This document shows, piece by piece, positions 22,891 through 35,335 of a stretch of 64,000 nt of DNA (its first letter is position 1; the number at the start of each line of letters is the position of its first letter). The stretch comes from Roridomyces roridus (taxonomy: Eukaryota; Basidiomycota; Agaricomycetes; Agaricales; Mycenaceae). The notes beneath the pieces are model-generated. The model was not told where the DNA came from. It ran no database searches and was given only the letters and a program-made list of their open reading frames with translations. The position numbers were made by a program, and so were the translations under genes. The DNA lies in assembly GCA_029378245.1 (NCBI GenBank), contig JARKIF010000023.1, forward strand, positions 1 through 64,000. Direction: 5' to 3'.

Positions 22891-23880
22891 TCAACGCCAG
22901 TGGACTCCACCCAAAGATTTCGATCGGCGCAGCCCACGCAGCCCTTGCCTAACCTCCGACATTTGCATACTCCCGTCCTCGGCCGCGTGTCCGTCTGTTG
23001 CCCACTCTCCAATCCAACTATCCTCCCGGCGGTGCGAAGCGATGTCGACGTCCGAGTTCCTGGATGGCACGAGGTGCTGGATCGGCGGATTGGGAAGCTC
23101 GGCGTCCTTGGGTGGAAGCGGTGGCGGTGTTTCATCTCGTTGAGCGTCATCCACTTTGCCTACGCCCACCAATTCTGACACAGACACCGACTCCGGCGGG
23201 AAGATCCAATCTGCAATGGAAGCACGCGTCCCAGGGGATAGACACGGAGACACTGGGCTCAGCAACGCTGGATGGACATGCATATCGCCAATCGGAGACC
23301 TGCCAACATCCGAAGAGTCCGTGGAGGTCAAGTCGTCGAGGGCGAGTCGTGGCGGTGCAGGCGGGGGCGCGGTACTCGAAATAAGGAGCGTGCTCGCGCG
23401 CTTCCTACGCGTGATCACGGTGGGGATAGGAGACGCCCGGATCAGAGAGCTCGGCACGCGCTCGCCCAGTGTGCGAGTCAGCTTGGCCATGCGATGACCC
23501 CGAGCAATCGTGGCGTCGTGCTCCGTCCATGCTGTCGGGGTTATGGGGGAGAGTGGGCTGAAGAGGGGGGAAAGAGGATACACGGCGGGAAGCGGCTCGA
23601 ACGACTGTGGTTTTGCAGCACTGGGGAGGCCGGGGTGCCTGTCGATGTCCATGTCGTGGGCGTCATCCGGGAGCTGCTGGGGTCGTATGGCGAGTCGTAG
23701 CTGGAATGGCCGCTGTTTTCCGACAGAGGGCATGCGCAGCTGTGGTGTCTCCGACCCTGAGTCGTCGAGAACCGGTGTCTCGCCTAGAAGGGCTCCAATC
23801 TTGCGCAGGGAACGCACGAGGCGGAGACGTTCTGCAGGTATCATTTGGGTGGAAGGGTATGAGTCCTCGACCATGGCCAT
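22891..23880 (-). CDS. Conserved basidiomycete protein of unknown function
   Basis: Single-exon 329-residue protein. The N-terminus reads MAMVEDSYPSTQMIPAERLR followed by LVRSLRKIGALLGETP, a short conserved helix seen at the start of a family of Agaricomycete proteins. The remainder is Pro/Ser-rich and probably disordered (VYPLSPLFSPLSPITP, ETPPPLPPK). It ends LRRSKSLGGVHWR. Repeated SP/TP and RRxS sites suggest regulation by kinases. No enzyme motif. The hAT element inserted about 140 bases beyond its stop codon, probably in the 3' region. The start at 23880 is the first ATG; the second (MVED) would also serve. Confidence 0.7.
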   Translation of the reverse strand: MAMVEDSYPSTQMIPAERLRLVRSLRKIGALLGETPVLDDSGSETPQLRMPSVGKQRPFQLRLAIRPQQLPDDAHDMDIDRHPGLPSAAKPQSFEPLPAVYPLSPLFSPLSPITPTAWTEHDATIARGHRMAKLTRTLGERVPSSLIRASPIPTVITRRKRASTLLISSTAPPPAPPRLALDDLTSTDSSDVGRSPIGDMHVHPALLSPVSPCLSPGTRASIADWIFPPESVSVSELVGVGKVDDAQRDETPPPLPPKDAELPNPPIQHLVPSRNSDVDIASHRREDSWIGEWATDGHAAEDGSMQMSEVRQGLRGLRRSKSLGGVHWR

Positions 23881-25603
23881 GGCGTGGAGATGAAAAGAAC
23901 GTGGAAAGAAGGAAAGAAAGGTGAGTCCCAGATCCCGACATCGAGCATTCCGTACGATCGAAAGCCGGGGTGTAGATCATGTTAACCGGTGTTTGAGCTT
24001 GTCATCATCCTCCTGCGGAGTGACACTGACAGCCGACGTCTTACCATTATTGCCTACACTCTGGCCCGCCGTAGTTCGCCGTCGTGGCCACCATTGGTAT
24101 TACTGTACTCCGGACAGTTCCCGCACCGATATTCATCAGAACTACAATCCAGCTGTGTTATCGAAGTTCGGACGGACAGGACAAGGTTGATGGGCCGTCA
24201 TTGCTGAACCTTTAGGTTTGGCTAACCAAGGCATTGTCGTTTGTGTGCATCAGAACAAAGCTCTACAAATTGAATGTGTCATGTCCAAGAATCTCCGTAG
24301 TGTAACAATAGCTTTTCTGTCGTTCCAATCAACCACTCTATGCAGCCAGTCGAGGATTTCTGTCAGCCCCATGGGTTGCTAAAGCGGTCGATACTCGATC
24401 GATACTACCATTACTACCACCCATTTACTTACCGAACACACAACATCCACAAGCCAGCCGTGCCGCATAACGTGGGAGAAACTTTTGTGATATGGGTCTT
24501 CGTTCCGTATCCACACTTGGTCTCCGTTTCCTCTTCCGTGGCCCTCGGTTCTTTCCCAGAGCTCTTCTCTCAACAAATGCGCGGACTGTCTCTATTCCAC
24601 TGCTCAAATTCAACCAGGATTGAAACGGCTTTAATTCCTGATCCGAGCGCCCAGATCATGATTATCAGCCTGCGGTGGTTGTGCGGTCTGGCTTCTCCCA
24701 CCACGACGGATTTCATTCCACGCGTTCAACTCGTGTTCGACCGGTGATCGCACTCGAACTTCTGGCCTGTCAACACTTTGCTTTTCAATCACAGTCCTTC
24801 CCCGGTCCTTTCGAAGCCATCTTCAATTATCCAAGCAATGACTGTAGCATTTTGTCTCTGGTGTTCCTCTCTCAAATGCTGGCCCTGCAGTTAGCTTGCC
24901 CCTCTTTCTCTTCCCAGGCATCTGTTCCGTCCTTGCTTCCAGTTCTGTCTCGAAACAGTGAGCTGCTAATACATAGCTCACCATAGCTCTCCTATCTTCC
25001 TGTTCAACTTCTGCCCTAAGTCACCATCCGCTGGGATAATGCTCACCTCCAAATAAACAATTACAGCAAGATCCTGAAGAGTCAAGAACCCACTGCTTGA
25101 TCTCACGTGTCTCGAACTCAGCAGTTCTCAATGCACACCAGTTCGTACAGTTGAGCCAACTTCATGGGACTCTCTGGCTGCCGGGAAGTATTCTTTTTGA
25201 AATCCTATTGGAACTGGGTGTCACAGAGTCTTGCATCTGGCTGCTAGTCGGTGATCATCGTTGATTTGATTCACTAGGCGCTATATCTCGCCGTTCTCGA
25301 TGTCGCGTCTATGGAAGGATAGGTGTCGGATTCTGATTATTTTACACACACTGCGCAGGTTCCCAGAAATGCCAATCTCGTCCAAAGGTCCTGACACTTG
25401 TGGTGTCGATGCCGTTGCGCTGCTAAAGCCTAAGTTGCAGTGCTATTACTTGATCAGTCATCCTATCCCCGACTTCTGACACGTTCCTCAGTTCTTCGGT
25501 CAGCTCGGAAGTTGGAACACATTACTCAATTTTAGACACAGAGTTTGAACAGCGCTTGCTATCAGTCGGCGGGCACAATCTTCGCCTGTGATTGATTCAT
25601 GCG

Positions 25604-26346
25604 TAGGGCTGCGGACCCGAACCGTACACGACGGTTTGACGGCCGCCCGTCGACGGGTACCGTGCCGACCCGGTGGGGTCCAAGAAGAAATTTTGACGGT
25701 ACCGTCAGTGACGGCCCGTATGCCGTCAAGACCCCGTCAAAAATCGGCCGTCACGGCCGTCGAACGGGTGTGATAAAAATCACCCTAACTCGAGGGAGTT
25801 ATGGTTGAGTTATGGCGGGTGCCATGGTCTAACCTCCTCGGCGATCACTGCCGCTGCTCTTGAATTCAATGCCATATCAAATTTAGCTCTAGTTTCCGCT
25901 GCTTCGTCATATTTCGTGGCTGATTTTGCTCAAACCATGTAAGTGGACCCTTTGGGAATTCCTTGAGCACTTGTGAACTCACCGATTCAAAGTTTGTTTG
26001 TGACTTGCAAGAGTCTCGCACTGTTCCCTATTGGGGATCATTGATTGCCGCCAGTTAGCCGGGCACGTTTACCTCGTTCACGACGAGTTGGTGGCTGTTC
26101 TTAGTAATCCTGACGCTGCTGACTGTAGGAAATTTCAAATGGTGCCAGTAACTTCCAACTTCACCGAGGCTTCAACCCACTTGAAACAGCAGCCGAACCG
26201 TCTACCGTGACGGCCGTTTTTGTTGCCGAACCGACCCGTCAGCAGGTCTGAAACAAAATTGACGGGACGGGCACGGGTCGGCTGCCACCCGTTTTGTGCC
26301 GTCAATCTGACGGCCGTTACCGTTACGGTTCGGGTCCGCAGCCCTA
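25604..26346. mobile_element. Non-autonomous hAT MITE
   Basis: Ends are TAGGGCTGCGGACCCGAACC and its complement, flanked by a perfect 8-bp duplication TTCATGCG (25596-25603, 26347-26354). The start TAGGGCTG and the ACGGCCGT-rich subterminal sequence are shared with the full hAT element at 14195-22743, so that or a related transposase probably moved it. No coding capacity. Confidence 0.8.
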
Positions 26347-27027
26347 TTCATGCGAAAGTGCAGGAAGTGGAACTTTGACTCTCCACCTTTTGTATCACAT
26401 GTTGTATTGCTACTGCCAGACTGCATCATAGGTCTCTTCAATTCAATTGCATGGACATCTGGTGTGATATCCTCCAAGTTTGAGTTGGTACCCTGGCTTA
26501 CTGCAGACTGAAATGGTCTGCACCGCTAGACCCCGAGTTTTTTGGTGTAGTAATTCACGTCGGGATATCAATTACTCAGTCTAGCGTGGATTTCGTGTTT
26601 TCCGCACCTCGTTCAATGCGAAACTCGGACGCCCGAGGACCTACATCTACTACAGGTGCTCAGTTTCTGAACTCATTCAGCACGAATTGTTATTTGACTG
26701 TCGGAGTGAAGTGTAGGCCCACCTTGTCTCGTTGAACCAACATCGCTGTTACACTGATGTCGCAACTTTATTTTTTCCCTGATAAGCCCTTTTAGCCTTG
26801 TCAGATCCTAACCATTGGCAATAACGTCCAGACCATTGCTGATCAGGCTGGTCAGACAGCATAAGGGGTTGTCAGATAATTACCAGAGGGCGGTCAGATG
26901 GCGATCAGGGGTAATTGGGCAGAATCGCTTCTGGTAGATCCTCAAACAAGATTTTATAACACAAGAACATGTCGCCGTCTACTACGTCCACGAAGAAATG
27001 AAGGTTAGCCTGTGAGCGAGATGACGG

Positions 27028-28209
27028 GTGCGGGCGAACCGGGGCAAGCAAAGCACCCCGAATAACATAGTCCATGAGCAGAAAAGACAAGTCAGCCTCT
27101 TCAGAGAAGACGAATACCCATCCCACAACGTTCGCGGACGCCAGTTGCTGTGTTTCATCTCTCAAGCGACGGCGAGGTCCACGACACTCTTGGAAGCCAA
27201 GCGACAGCGGACAAGGGCACGAAGCCGTGCCACAGCCAGCCCAGGCTTAGGTGAAGAGCGCAGGGAGAAAGTACGCTATCATTTACTGCCTTTGGTTGAC
27301 AAGTACCCCGAAGAAGACCCTCCAGACGAAGTTAGTGGATGGGTACAGCGAGGAGAACCGGTACAAGGACCTCAAGAAAATGACATCAACCCAGTATTTG
27401 AAGACCATCTGGAAGGGCAAATAGACGGTACGATCTGTATTAATGATGCCACCAAACGCGCCGGATGGACGCACCTTATCGGCGGTAAACGAGACACGGA
27501 GGGCAAGCTGAATTACAGCGCACTCGACGCCGCCGTCCTTCACTCGGACATGTTGAGCACCTACAAGGAGGCGACGTTTCTAAAGAACAAGCTGCCGACG
27601 CACATAAGTGAATTCAGCGTCGTTTCCCCGGACACTATCACTGACTCATCTCATTTCAGGTGGCCGACGCCATCCTATACGGCAAGCAGAAGGCCAACGC
27701 CCTGGCTGCGGGCGCAGCTTGCGCTACCTCGGGCCCGGTGATGAAGGATATTCACCAGCTGACCCACACGACGCCGGGGTTGATAGCCAACGCGGCCATC
27801 GTGGTACGTGAATCTCGGCCCAATCACCAACGTCGCTGAAACGCCGTCAGACTATGTGGGCTCTGTCAGCGGACATCCAACTCAAGGAGGAGGGGCAGCA
27901 GACGGGTGTCCCGAGGCGGGAGGAGCACGAGAGGCTCATGGTGCTCTTGACGGGCGGCCTCCGTGAACGGATGCGCACCACGATCGAGATATTCCGTGCG
28001 TTGGACGAAGAGTTGTCCCCCACACGGAAACGAGTCTGGGGGGGGGGGCAATGGCCCCGCCAGAGGAAGAAGACGAAGGGAGGGCGCGTGAGAACGAGGC
28101 CGGCACCGCGGGGAGTGGGATGGGAGCGCCGACGGCGGGGCTGGCCCGGCTGGTAGCAGTCAGGAGCGGCGGACAGGGAGGTACGGATGTGACACTCAAC
28201 GAGGCGTAG
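27028..28209 (+). pseudogene. Transposon-borne protein of unknown function, frameshifted in a G run
   Basis: Exon 1 includes LPLVDKYPEEDPPDEVSGW, DATKRAGWTHLIGGK and DAAVLHSDMLSTYKEATFL. A GT-AG intron leads to VADAILYGKQKANALAAGAA and VMKDIHQLTHTTPGLIAN, then a second intron to TMWALSADIQLKEEGQQTGV and LMVLLTGGLRERMRTTIEIF. I recall similar proteins as common, TE-associated multicopy basidiomycete proteins; no enzyme motif is visible. After KRVW a run of 11 G breaks the frame. One more G would open an acidic tail (APPEEEDEGRARENEAG) ending LNEA at the TAG. The run may be a sequencing slip. The real start is uncertain. Confidence 0.45.
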
Positions 28210-28288
28210 ACAGCTAGCTCCCTTGTATACATATTCCGTCTGTGTACTGGATCCATCCCCAGAAGACGGCCGAGGCTGGAGTAGTGGT

Positions 28289-28746
28289 CAAGGGGGCATC
28301 GGGATCCGAATTTCGGATATAGGGTCGAAAAGTTTTTTTCGACCCTGGCTGGACCCCCCCCCCCTCCCCTCCTATATAAGGTAGATCATTCCCACGTTCA
28401 TGTGATTTACCGGCGGTCCGAGCCATCCGTGGTTCCCAACCATAGGAAAAATATGTATTACAAACTTATTAGAGGACCCCAGTGTCCATTAGACCCATCT
28501 CATGTGTACTTGAGCAATGATACACTTGTTGTCTGTGGCAATGTCTTGTGAGAGTCGATGAGACTGGCAGCTGCATTATGTAATATATCAGTCCCGATTT
28601 GGAAATTTCAATCAAGAGTGTCCAATATGCTCCAAAACACATTTACTAATATACATATAGAAATTTTTTTCAAGCCCTCTCGGGACCCCCCCCCCCCCCC
28701 CCCCCCCCCCCTCCCCCGGTACGAATTTTGATCCCGATGCCCCTTG
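28289..28746. mobile_element. MITE with 8-bp duplication and long poly-C runs
   Basis: Ends are CAAGGGGGCATCGGGATC and its near complement GATCCCGATGCCCCTTG, flanked by a perfect 8-bp duplication GTAGTGGT (28281-28288, 28747-28754), so hAT-like. Just inside the ends lie GGAC followed by about 10 C on one side and GGGAC followed by about 30 C on the other, each near TTTTTTTC-type runs. Non-coding. Confidence 0.75.
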
Positions 28747-28994
28747 GTAGTGGTGGTCTTGTGTCAAGCGTGCTGAGTGGCGGTGCGACGGATCAAATGT
28801 TTGTAGCCCGACGAGTCGGACCGCACACTCGCTCCAGTAGTGCGGCATGTGCGCACGCTAGAGACTTCCCATCTCACACCATTCGACGACGGCGGGTACT
28901 AGGAAAATCGTTGTGTTGTGGTTGAGACGTGAAAGTGCTTGGATAAAAAGTTGAGTTCCAACATGTATGGAACATGTTGCCTCACCCTGGCAAT

Positions 28995-29075
28995 GCGCGC
29001 GTAGTCCAGTAGTTAGTTGTCAGAATTTAAGGAAGTACAAGTCTCGTGAGGTAGCTCGTTCAAATCGTGTAACCA
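28995..29075 (+). repeat. tRNA-like SINE head
   Basis: TAGTCCAGTAGTTAG resembles a tRNA A box and GCTCGTTCAAATCG, about 50 bases on, a B box (GGTTCAAATCC type). The arms do not fold into a full tRNA, so I read it as a decayed tRNA-derived SINE rather than a gene. Confidence 0.35.
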
Positions 29076-29534
29076 GTAAGAAGTAAAGTCACTCCAACTT
29101 GACTCCAACAGTCTAACAATGAAGTCAACAAGCCAATGAAGCGGTGAAGGGTCAAGAGAAAAAGGGCCTTCCTTTTTTCATTGTACCCCCTTCCAAATTG
29201 CCTTGGCGGTCAGGCCCTACAAGCCCTGACCATGCCTGACCAGGCCGTCAGACCTGATCAGGTCTGACGAACCTGATCAGAGTCCGATCACGAGCGGAAT
29301 CGGAATTTATCACGGATATCAGGCCCCATAATGCTGGCCGCCTTGTCAGCTCTGATCCGGCCGAGTCAGCACTAATTTGCCAAAAAAGATTTTTGCGACA
29401 TGCTCTTGCCGTGGTTTGGATCCACCGAGAAACTAAGCTTAAGTTGAAAATTTTTCTCTGCCCAGTGCTTTAGGAATGATTCAATGAACACAAAAGGTTC
29501 AGCACCCGCCTCGAAGAGGCCCAATCCCAGTCAT

Positions 29535-30616
29535 CGAGATCATGATCGTTGCTTCTTCGCTTCCTCCGGCACGACGGAAGCGATAAGTACCGCACCAACG
29601 CACCTCCCGCTCGAGCCTCGAGCTCTCTCCCGCTCCTCTCTAGCCCCACGTACTAGCTCACCCCACGCAATGATAGGCGCCCGCACTTCCAGCGTCCATC
29701 GAGTTTCTGTCTAAAACTGTCCTCCCACTCTCGATACCCCATACAAATTTGTTTCGGTCCAGGTACCACACTGGCTGAATCGCGTGCAATGCATCCGCTG
29801 CCGTCTGCCAGCCGGCGACGTGCCCACAATAATACTCATCCAAAAAAAGTCTTCTCACCAACATTCCGTTCATCAACTACAGATCGTTGTCGTTATCGTC
29901 GTTCCATTCAACCTCTAAACCGCCATCACCAACCCGAACCAAAACCATCCCATCCCATTCTTCCCCCACAACCCATGCCAGATCTACAATGATGACAGAC
30001 CCAGACACCCGGTTCATAACTGTGGCTTCGATCATAGCTATGCCCGACCACCATCTTCTCTCCGTGAATTCGCGAAATGCGAACTATCCACCCCTTTCAG
30101 AGTACTTGCTCCGCGCGCCCGCTCATCAGGGTCAAGATGCAGCTTTGTGGGCTACCGGCAGCGATGCGCCAAGTATTACCCGTTCTCGAGACGGCTTGCA
30201 TCATCCTTTTTTATCTTCCCTCCGCTGACATCGAGGTCGCTGTAACTTCCCTGGGCGGATCACTCACCTCAAATAGACGCAATAGAAGCACGCCCTACAC
30301 CCGCACGCCACTTCCCACCTCCTGCCTTCTACATTCATCATCGAACGATGTTGAGTTTGCTTTGTGAGTCGCGGTGTCCCACCTCGTCCGCATGCGTCCA
30401 GTGCTGATTGCCTGTGAAGTAGGAGTGGTGGAAATCGTGGACTGGCTTATTGATGATTCGGAGAAGGGCCAGGAAGATCAAGGGACGCATGATCTTTACA
30501 TCGAAATCGATAGGGATGGTGGCCGCGAATTCGCCCGGACTTTAACGGTGGACATAATTTTTTCCTTTCAATGGGATCTACTTCCGAACGACTGAGGTTC
30601 TCCAAGGATTGCAGAG
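29535..30616. other. No gene resolved
   Basis: CT-rich sequence with several short ORFs (for example one starting MMTDPDTRFITVASIIAMPD at 29991). None matches a family or splices into a longer frame. It could hold the promoter of the TPR gene that follows. Confidence 0.3.
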
Positions 30617-31688
30617 ATGCATACTGAATCACCAGCAAGCTCTCCGGACGTCCTCAGTGAAAATATCAAACTACGCCTCTATTACGAGTCATCCTTATTG
30701 GAAGACGAAGACCGTATCCTCCTGGCCCAGTGTCATTTCGTCGTCGGCGAACTGCTCAAGGCGTGCTGGATACAACCAGACAGTGAGTACTACTTTCTGC
30801 TGTTCCACTGATACTAACTGAGACAGTGGAACTAACGTTTCCAGTGCGCAGTGACACCAGCTGATCTCGACGAGGCTGTCGAACTCGGGAGGGCGGCTCT
30901 GGTACACTGTGCCACGGAAGACATGGGCACCTACCTGCGGGATCTCGCCAATATTCTCCAGCTCCGGTCCGCTCACCTGGGACATGCGCACGATATCGAC
31001 GAGGCCATAGAGCTGCATCGCAAAGTTATCGTTCTCGGTCCGCCAACCCCGGTGACACTGAGCAACCTCTCGATTGCCATTCAAGCTCAAGCTCGATTCG
31101 ACCACCGGGGAAACCCAGACGACATTGAACGAGCTCGGCAGAGCGCTGGTCATACGGTTCAATCAGCGTGCCAGCCCCAGGGATCTCGATGAATCTGTAG
31201 ATCTCCATCGGCAGGCCCTACACTCTGATACAGAGAGCCATAATACCTTCCTCAACTATCTGGCTGACGTGCTTCAAATACGATTCCAGGAGTTTGGACG
31301 CAAGAGCGATATCGACGAGGCGATTGCGCTTTACGAGGAGGCGATTCGCACTCGCTCGAGACGTAATCAAAACCGGAGCGTTGTTGTGCATAACCTGGCT
31401 TACGCATTGTTGCGGCGGTCTCGCAGACAATGTGGCGGGTGTCTTCACCTGTGTGTTCAATGTTCGGCAATCCTTTGAACTACATCCGACAGGACAATGG
31501 ACGACAGAGATGGGCCAAAATTTGCCGACGATTTTTATGCACATTTATTCAAGGGGGCAAGTTCAGACGCGGGGACAGCAGATCTGGAGAAGGCTGCTGA
31601 GGCACTTCATTTGGCAGTCACCAATCTTAGAAGGGAGCCTGGTATTTCATTTAGTCGTTGGGTTCCTTTTGTTCATTATGGGATTTGA
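30617..31688 (+). pseudogene. TPR-repeat protein, internally deleted/frameshifted
   Basis: Exon 1 starts MHTESPASSPDVLSENIKLR. A 60-nt intron leads to TPR units of the fungal CHAT/NLR-associated type (DLDEAVELGRAAL, DIDEAIELHRKVI, DLDESVDLHRQAL, DIDEAIALYEEAI). Between GNPDDI and ELGRALVIRFNQRA, near 31.12 kb, the frame shifts and roughly one repeat seems missing. The C-terminus DLEKAAEALHLAV, REPGISFSRWVPFVHYG is the usual end of these proteins. The effector domain expected at one end is absent. It lies just upstream of an NLR gene in the same orientation, as expected for a local cluster of such genes. Confidence 0.6.
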
Positions 31689-34600
31689 ACAAGTACTTAC
31701 ATGGGCGCTTTGGCAGAATGGGCATGATGGTTTGATGATGGCATGATTTCCGCAGAAGCCGATGCGTATCAGACCTGACTCAGTGCTCCTGCAAAGCACG
31801 ATGTCCAGCAAGAGCACCAGCTCAGTGACTCCAGCACCCCCTGTACTCACAGGGCAATCACCTTCAAAAGGCTCAGGCAGCGATTGGGTCGGACCCTCAC
31901 TTCAGACGGCACGAGCCCTCTCTGCCGTCGCGGAAGGATTGCCGTTTCCCTACGTGCACAGCGTCTTCGGATTGGTCGTGGTCTTGTTGGAGACGATCGA
32001 GGCATGCTTCACGTCCACACTATCATTGCTGAACCTTTAGGTTTGGCTACCCAAGGGATTGTCGTTCGTGTCCATCAGAACAAATTTGTACAAACTGATT
32101 GACATGTTACTCATCCAGATGATCCTCCCTGACTGGTCATGTCCAAAACCCGGCCGACAGATTCCAAAAAGACTACTTGATTTTCAAACCATTCTCTACA
32201 ATCAAACACTCCTTCCAACTCCCAGTTTACAGATAGACCCTCTGAGCCCGGAATGCCTTTTGTCTCGGAAGCCACACAATGTCCGTGACGTGGGAGGAAG
32301 ATGATATGGGTCTCCGTCTCCGCCATCGGCCCGGCTGCTTGATGTGACTCTGTACATGTGGGCCGTCTTGATCCTTGCTTTCTCTGCAGTGTTCATCGTC
32401 AGCGGTCACCGAGTCCCCCGTCGTCCTTTCCAAGTCCTTTCGATGCTTCAAGTTTGCCTTTGGACCTATTGGTATAAGTATATATCCATCCTGTATCCAT
32501 CCGAATTTGCCTGATACTACCTACCTGCTACCTAGTACCCATGCCATCTCTGGTGTGCATGATTCAACCTGAATTCAACCAAAACTCAACTGCATTCCAA
32601 TATTGATTTGAGCATAACATCATCACAGCCGCTGCCTGTCACTTGCCTTCTACCGCGACACTTTTTCTGTTCTCTTCCACGGACCACAGCTTGCCGCAAG
32701 CTTCAAGGCCAAATCCTGCTTCCGACACAGTCTGCCTCAATCGCAAGTCCCATTATGCCTCTTCTCTGGTGTCTTTTTCACTCCAGTGTCTGTGATTCAT
32801 TGCCCATTGCCAGACTTGCGTTTTGCCTGCCTTTGGTGTGAGGTCAAACGGTATCCACTGCGCCTCTCACACTTTGATTTTCCAATAACCCTGCTGAGTA
32901 TCGTGGCTCAGCGACACCGCTGGCCAAGCGTGCCATGTCTGCGGCACCCGGATGTAGACTTCATTTCCCAAATCTCTCCTACCGCAGCCTCTACCTCAAT
33001 TGATTCGAAGCAGCGCTCCCACCCTTCATTGATAGTACTCGGTCCTACGTATACCCCATTCCCAATCACCCAATCACAAGGACGAGCCCCCAAGCCCGTG
33101 TCCGATACACGTTCAGGCACAATCGGACGCCGCCGCCATTGTCATTGCGAAAAAAAGTGGCTCACTGCCAACTATAATGTGCTGGCGCCTCTTCGTTGAA
33201 TTGTGCGGAGTCCAGATCTGGATGCAGATAACAGCCGGCACGCGGCGGACAATGCTAGTCGATATTACTGTACGCCAGTTCTATTCTTCTTTTTGTCTTG
33301 CCCTGCACTGATGAATCCCTGAAATGCCGAGACAATGTGTTCACTTCCTGCCGGACTTCGACATCGTCTCCAACGGCGATTACAAGTGACCCGTCATATT
33401 TGCTACTTCCTCTCTCGAGATGCTCGTTTGGGCGACGGAGATCCACGGAAAGTATGATTTTTTCCACACTCCGAGTGGGCGCACCAAATGGATGGCGATG
33501 GTGGTTGTTGGATCAATTTTGCACAACACTGCATGCTCAGCCTCCTCCCCATGCTATGCGCATTCTCTGAGCGTCGCAGTGTCAATTTAGGAACGATGTT
33601 GACTGTCATGAAGGTACCCCAGCGCATTTCGGATATGCGCTTTCCCAGTTCGGTGCGCTCTGCAGTTACCTTCAGACTCTGATCACTCCGGCGGGGGCCT
33701 TGGGCTTGCGAAATACTATTCACTCTTGTCTTTCAGCAACTCATCCACGTCGATGTCATGACTCCAGTTGTCCTTCCACGCCAGCTCTCTACGAACCCCG
33801 TGGATGTTCACTCGAGCCTACCTGCCATTCAGCAAATCCACCGACGACAGCACCCCTTGATTAAGCAGAACGAGCCGCTCTTAGCTCTAGCTACACTGAC
33901 ACCCTCTCTCAGCCACAACTAGTGCACCCTCGAGTCGACAATGGATTGTGTAATTTGTGCTGCTTCCTGGTACATTGGCCCGTGGTTGTCTTTCCCACTG
34001 CATCTAGTCCAGGATGTCCACCCCTGAACATTTTATTGGTCTGGTTCGGGAAGAACGGCTCCAATCAGAGCACTAGCTAGCAGCATGGGGATCGCTCAGC
34101 TCGCCTTGGGCTTGGATGGATCGATCAACTCAAATTAACCTCGGACGTTCCGAGTTTGGCTCAGACGTCTCGGGAGGCCTGAGTGAACCAGCCGGGCTCA
34201 ACCGCTCAAGCAAATATGGTTGCCTGGTAATACACGATGTACGATGTACGTGGTTAGCTTGAATTGTGACCGGGTGTCATGAAACCAGCGCTTGCCGACT
34301 GATCCGGTGATGCTATCACCGCCATCAGTTACGGATCACGAGATTCGTTATCATCAACAAACGTACGTTCGGTCCACGCACGACAAGTCCTTCCTCGAGA
34401 GATGGATGTCGCCTGCCTGAACAAGGAGTGGATAGTCCCAGGGGAACTACCACTCGGATACGAGGACAGCAGTACATGCCCGGCGCGGGAAGGGTTGCTA
34501 GGACAGAACCCGACGCGCAGTGTCGGAACCCGACGAAGGGTCCCAAACACATGTCAACCAGTGGAGGGACAGAAGTACATGCCCGGCGTAACATGGGTTC

Positions 34601-34883
34601 TTGATATAGAACCCATCCATCAGGAAAAACCTCCCTGGATATTTTATCGCAAATCTTTCAAAAATATCTCGCAGCTCAAATATTTTGCAGTCATTCTCGA
34701 AACTTTTGCCCAATGCTGACAAAGTTTCCAAAATGGAGATTTTGCTTTTCATCAGTATGACATTGGGAACCTGATCAAAATGCAGTACATTAAAGGTAGC
34801 TGCTGTACACCTGTATAAAGTACCAATTCCAACTGACCAGAGCTTGTCCACCAAAATTTCTGAAAGCTTTGCAAAAATATCAC

Positions 34884-34998
34884 AACTTTTTTTGGGGAGC
34901 CAGAAATTTCGAGGTATTTCTCAGCAAACTGGCCAAACTTTTTTTGGTGGGCCAGATATTTTGAGGTATGTTTCAGCAAATTTGCCAAACTTTCTAGT
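34884..34998. repeat. Two imperfect 58-bp tandem units
   Basis: CCAGAAATTTCGAGGTATTT followed by CAGCAAACTGGCCAAACTT is repeated at once as CCAGATATTTTGAGGTATGT with CAGCAAATTTGCCAAACTT. Non-coding. Confidence 0.6.
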
Positions 34999-35244
34999 CA
35001 TCCATCCACAGCCAGGAAGTCTTGTATTCCAGGTCACCAACTCACCTCAGTCTTCTGGTATAGAGTCTGTGGTGCACCTCAAACAAGATCAGTCTCTTTG
35101 GACTATGAAGTGGAGGCACATCTGCCCTTGATTGGCTTTCATCTCTCACTAAGCCCATCCCTGAGTGCTCTTCTGTTGGTGCATAATACTGTTGGACTCA
35201 TGGGGTCACATCATGGGAGCTAAGATTGCCAGACTCATGTCTCT

Positions 35245-35335
35245 ATTGTAGTGTAGTAGTAAGCTTCCCCCTTTGTGTTGTCTGTACCTTTTACAGGAGG
35301 TCCCTCGTTCGACTCCCCTTTGAAACATCATTTAA
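35245..35335 (+). repeat. tRNA-like SINE head
   Basis: TAGTGTAGTAGTAAGC looks like an A box and GGTCCCTCGTTCGACTCC like a B box with the usual spacing, followed downstream by an A/T-rich tail. Arms do not pair as in a working tRNA. Confidence 0.4.

Larger units (their letters stand above)
26758..29400. mobile_element. DNA element with TGTCGCAA ends, carrying a gene
   Basis: TGTCGCAA near the left and TTGCGACA at the right face each other, each next to an AT-rich stretch. Both subterminal regions are crowded with TGATCAGG, GTCAGACC and related words (26.80-26.92 and 29.20-29.37 kb), as in DNA transposon ends. R copy 1 runs straight across this point, supporting an insertion. No clear target duplication, so superfamily is unknown. 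Confidence 0.45.
24198..29534 (+). mobile_element. Repeat family R, copy 2, with several nested elements
   Basis: The left end TCATTGCTGAACCTTTAGGT and right end CGCCTCGAAGAGGCCCAATC match copies 1 and 3. Interior stretches near 24.33-25.3, 26.43-26.56 and 29.42-29.50 kb align by eye to copy 1 in the same order. The rest is filled by a hAT MITE and a 2.6-kb DNA element, which itself carries a smaller MITE and a tRNA-like repeat. No intact R protein. Confidence 0.55.

Noticed and set aside
23156..23700. Plus-strand ORFs of 113-142 codons
   Set aside because: Antisense to the 329-residue minus-strand protein, whose frame has better codon structure.
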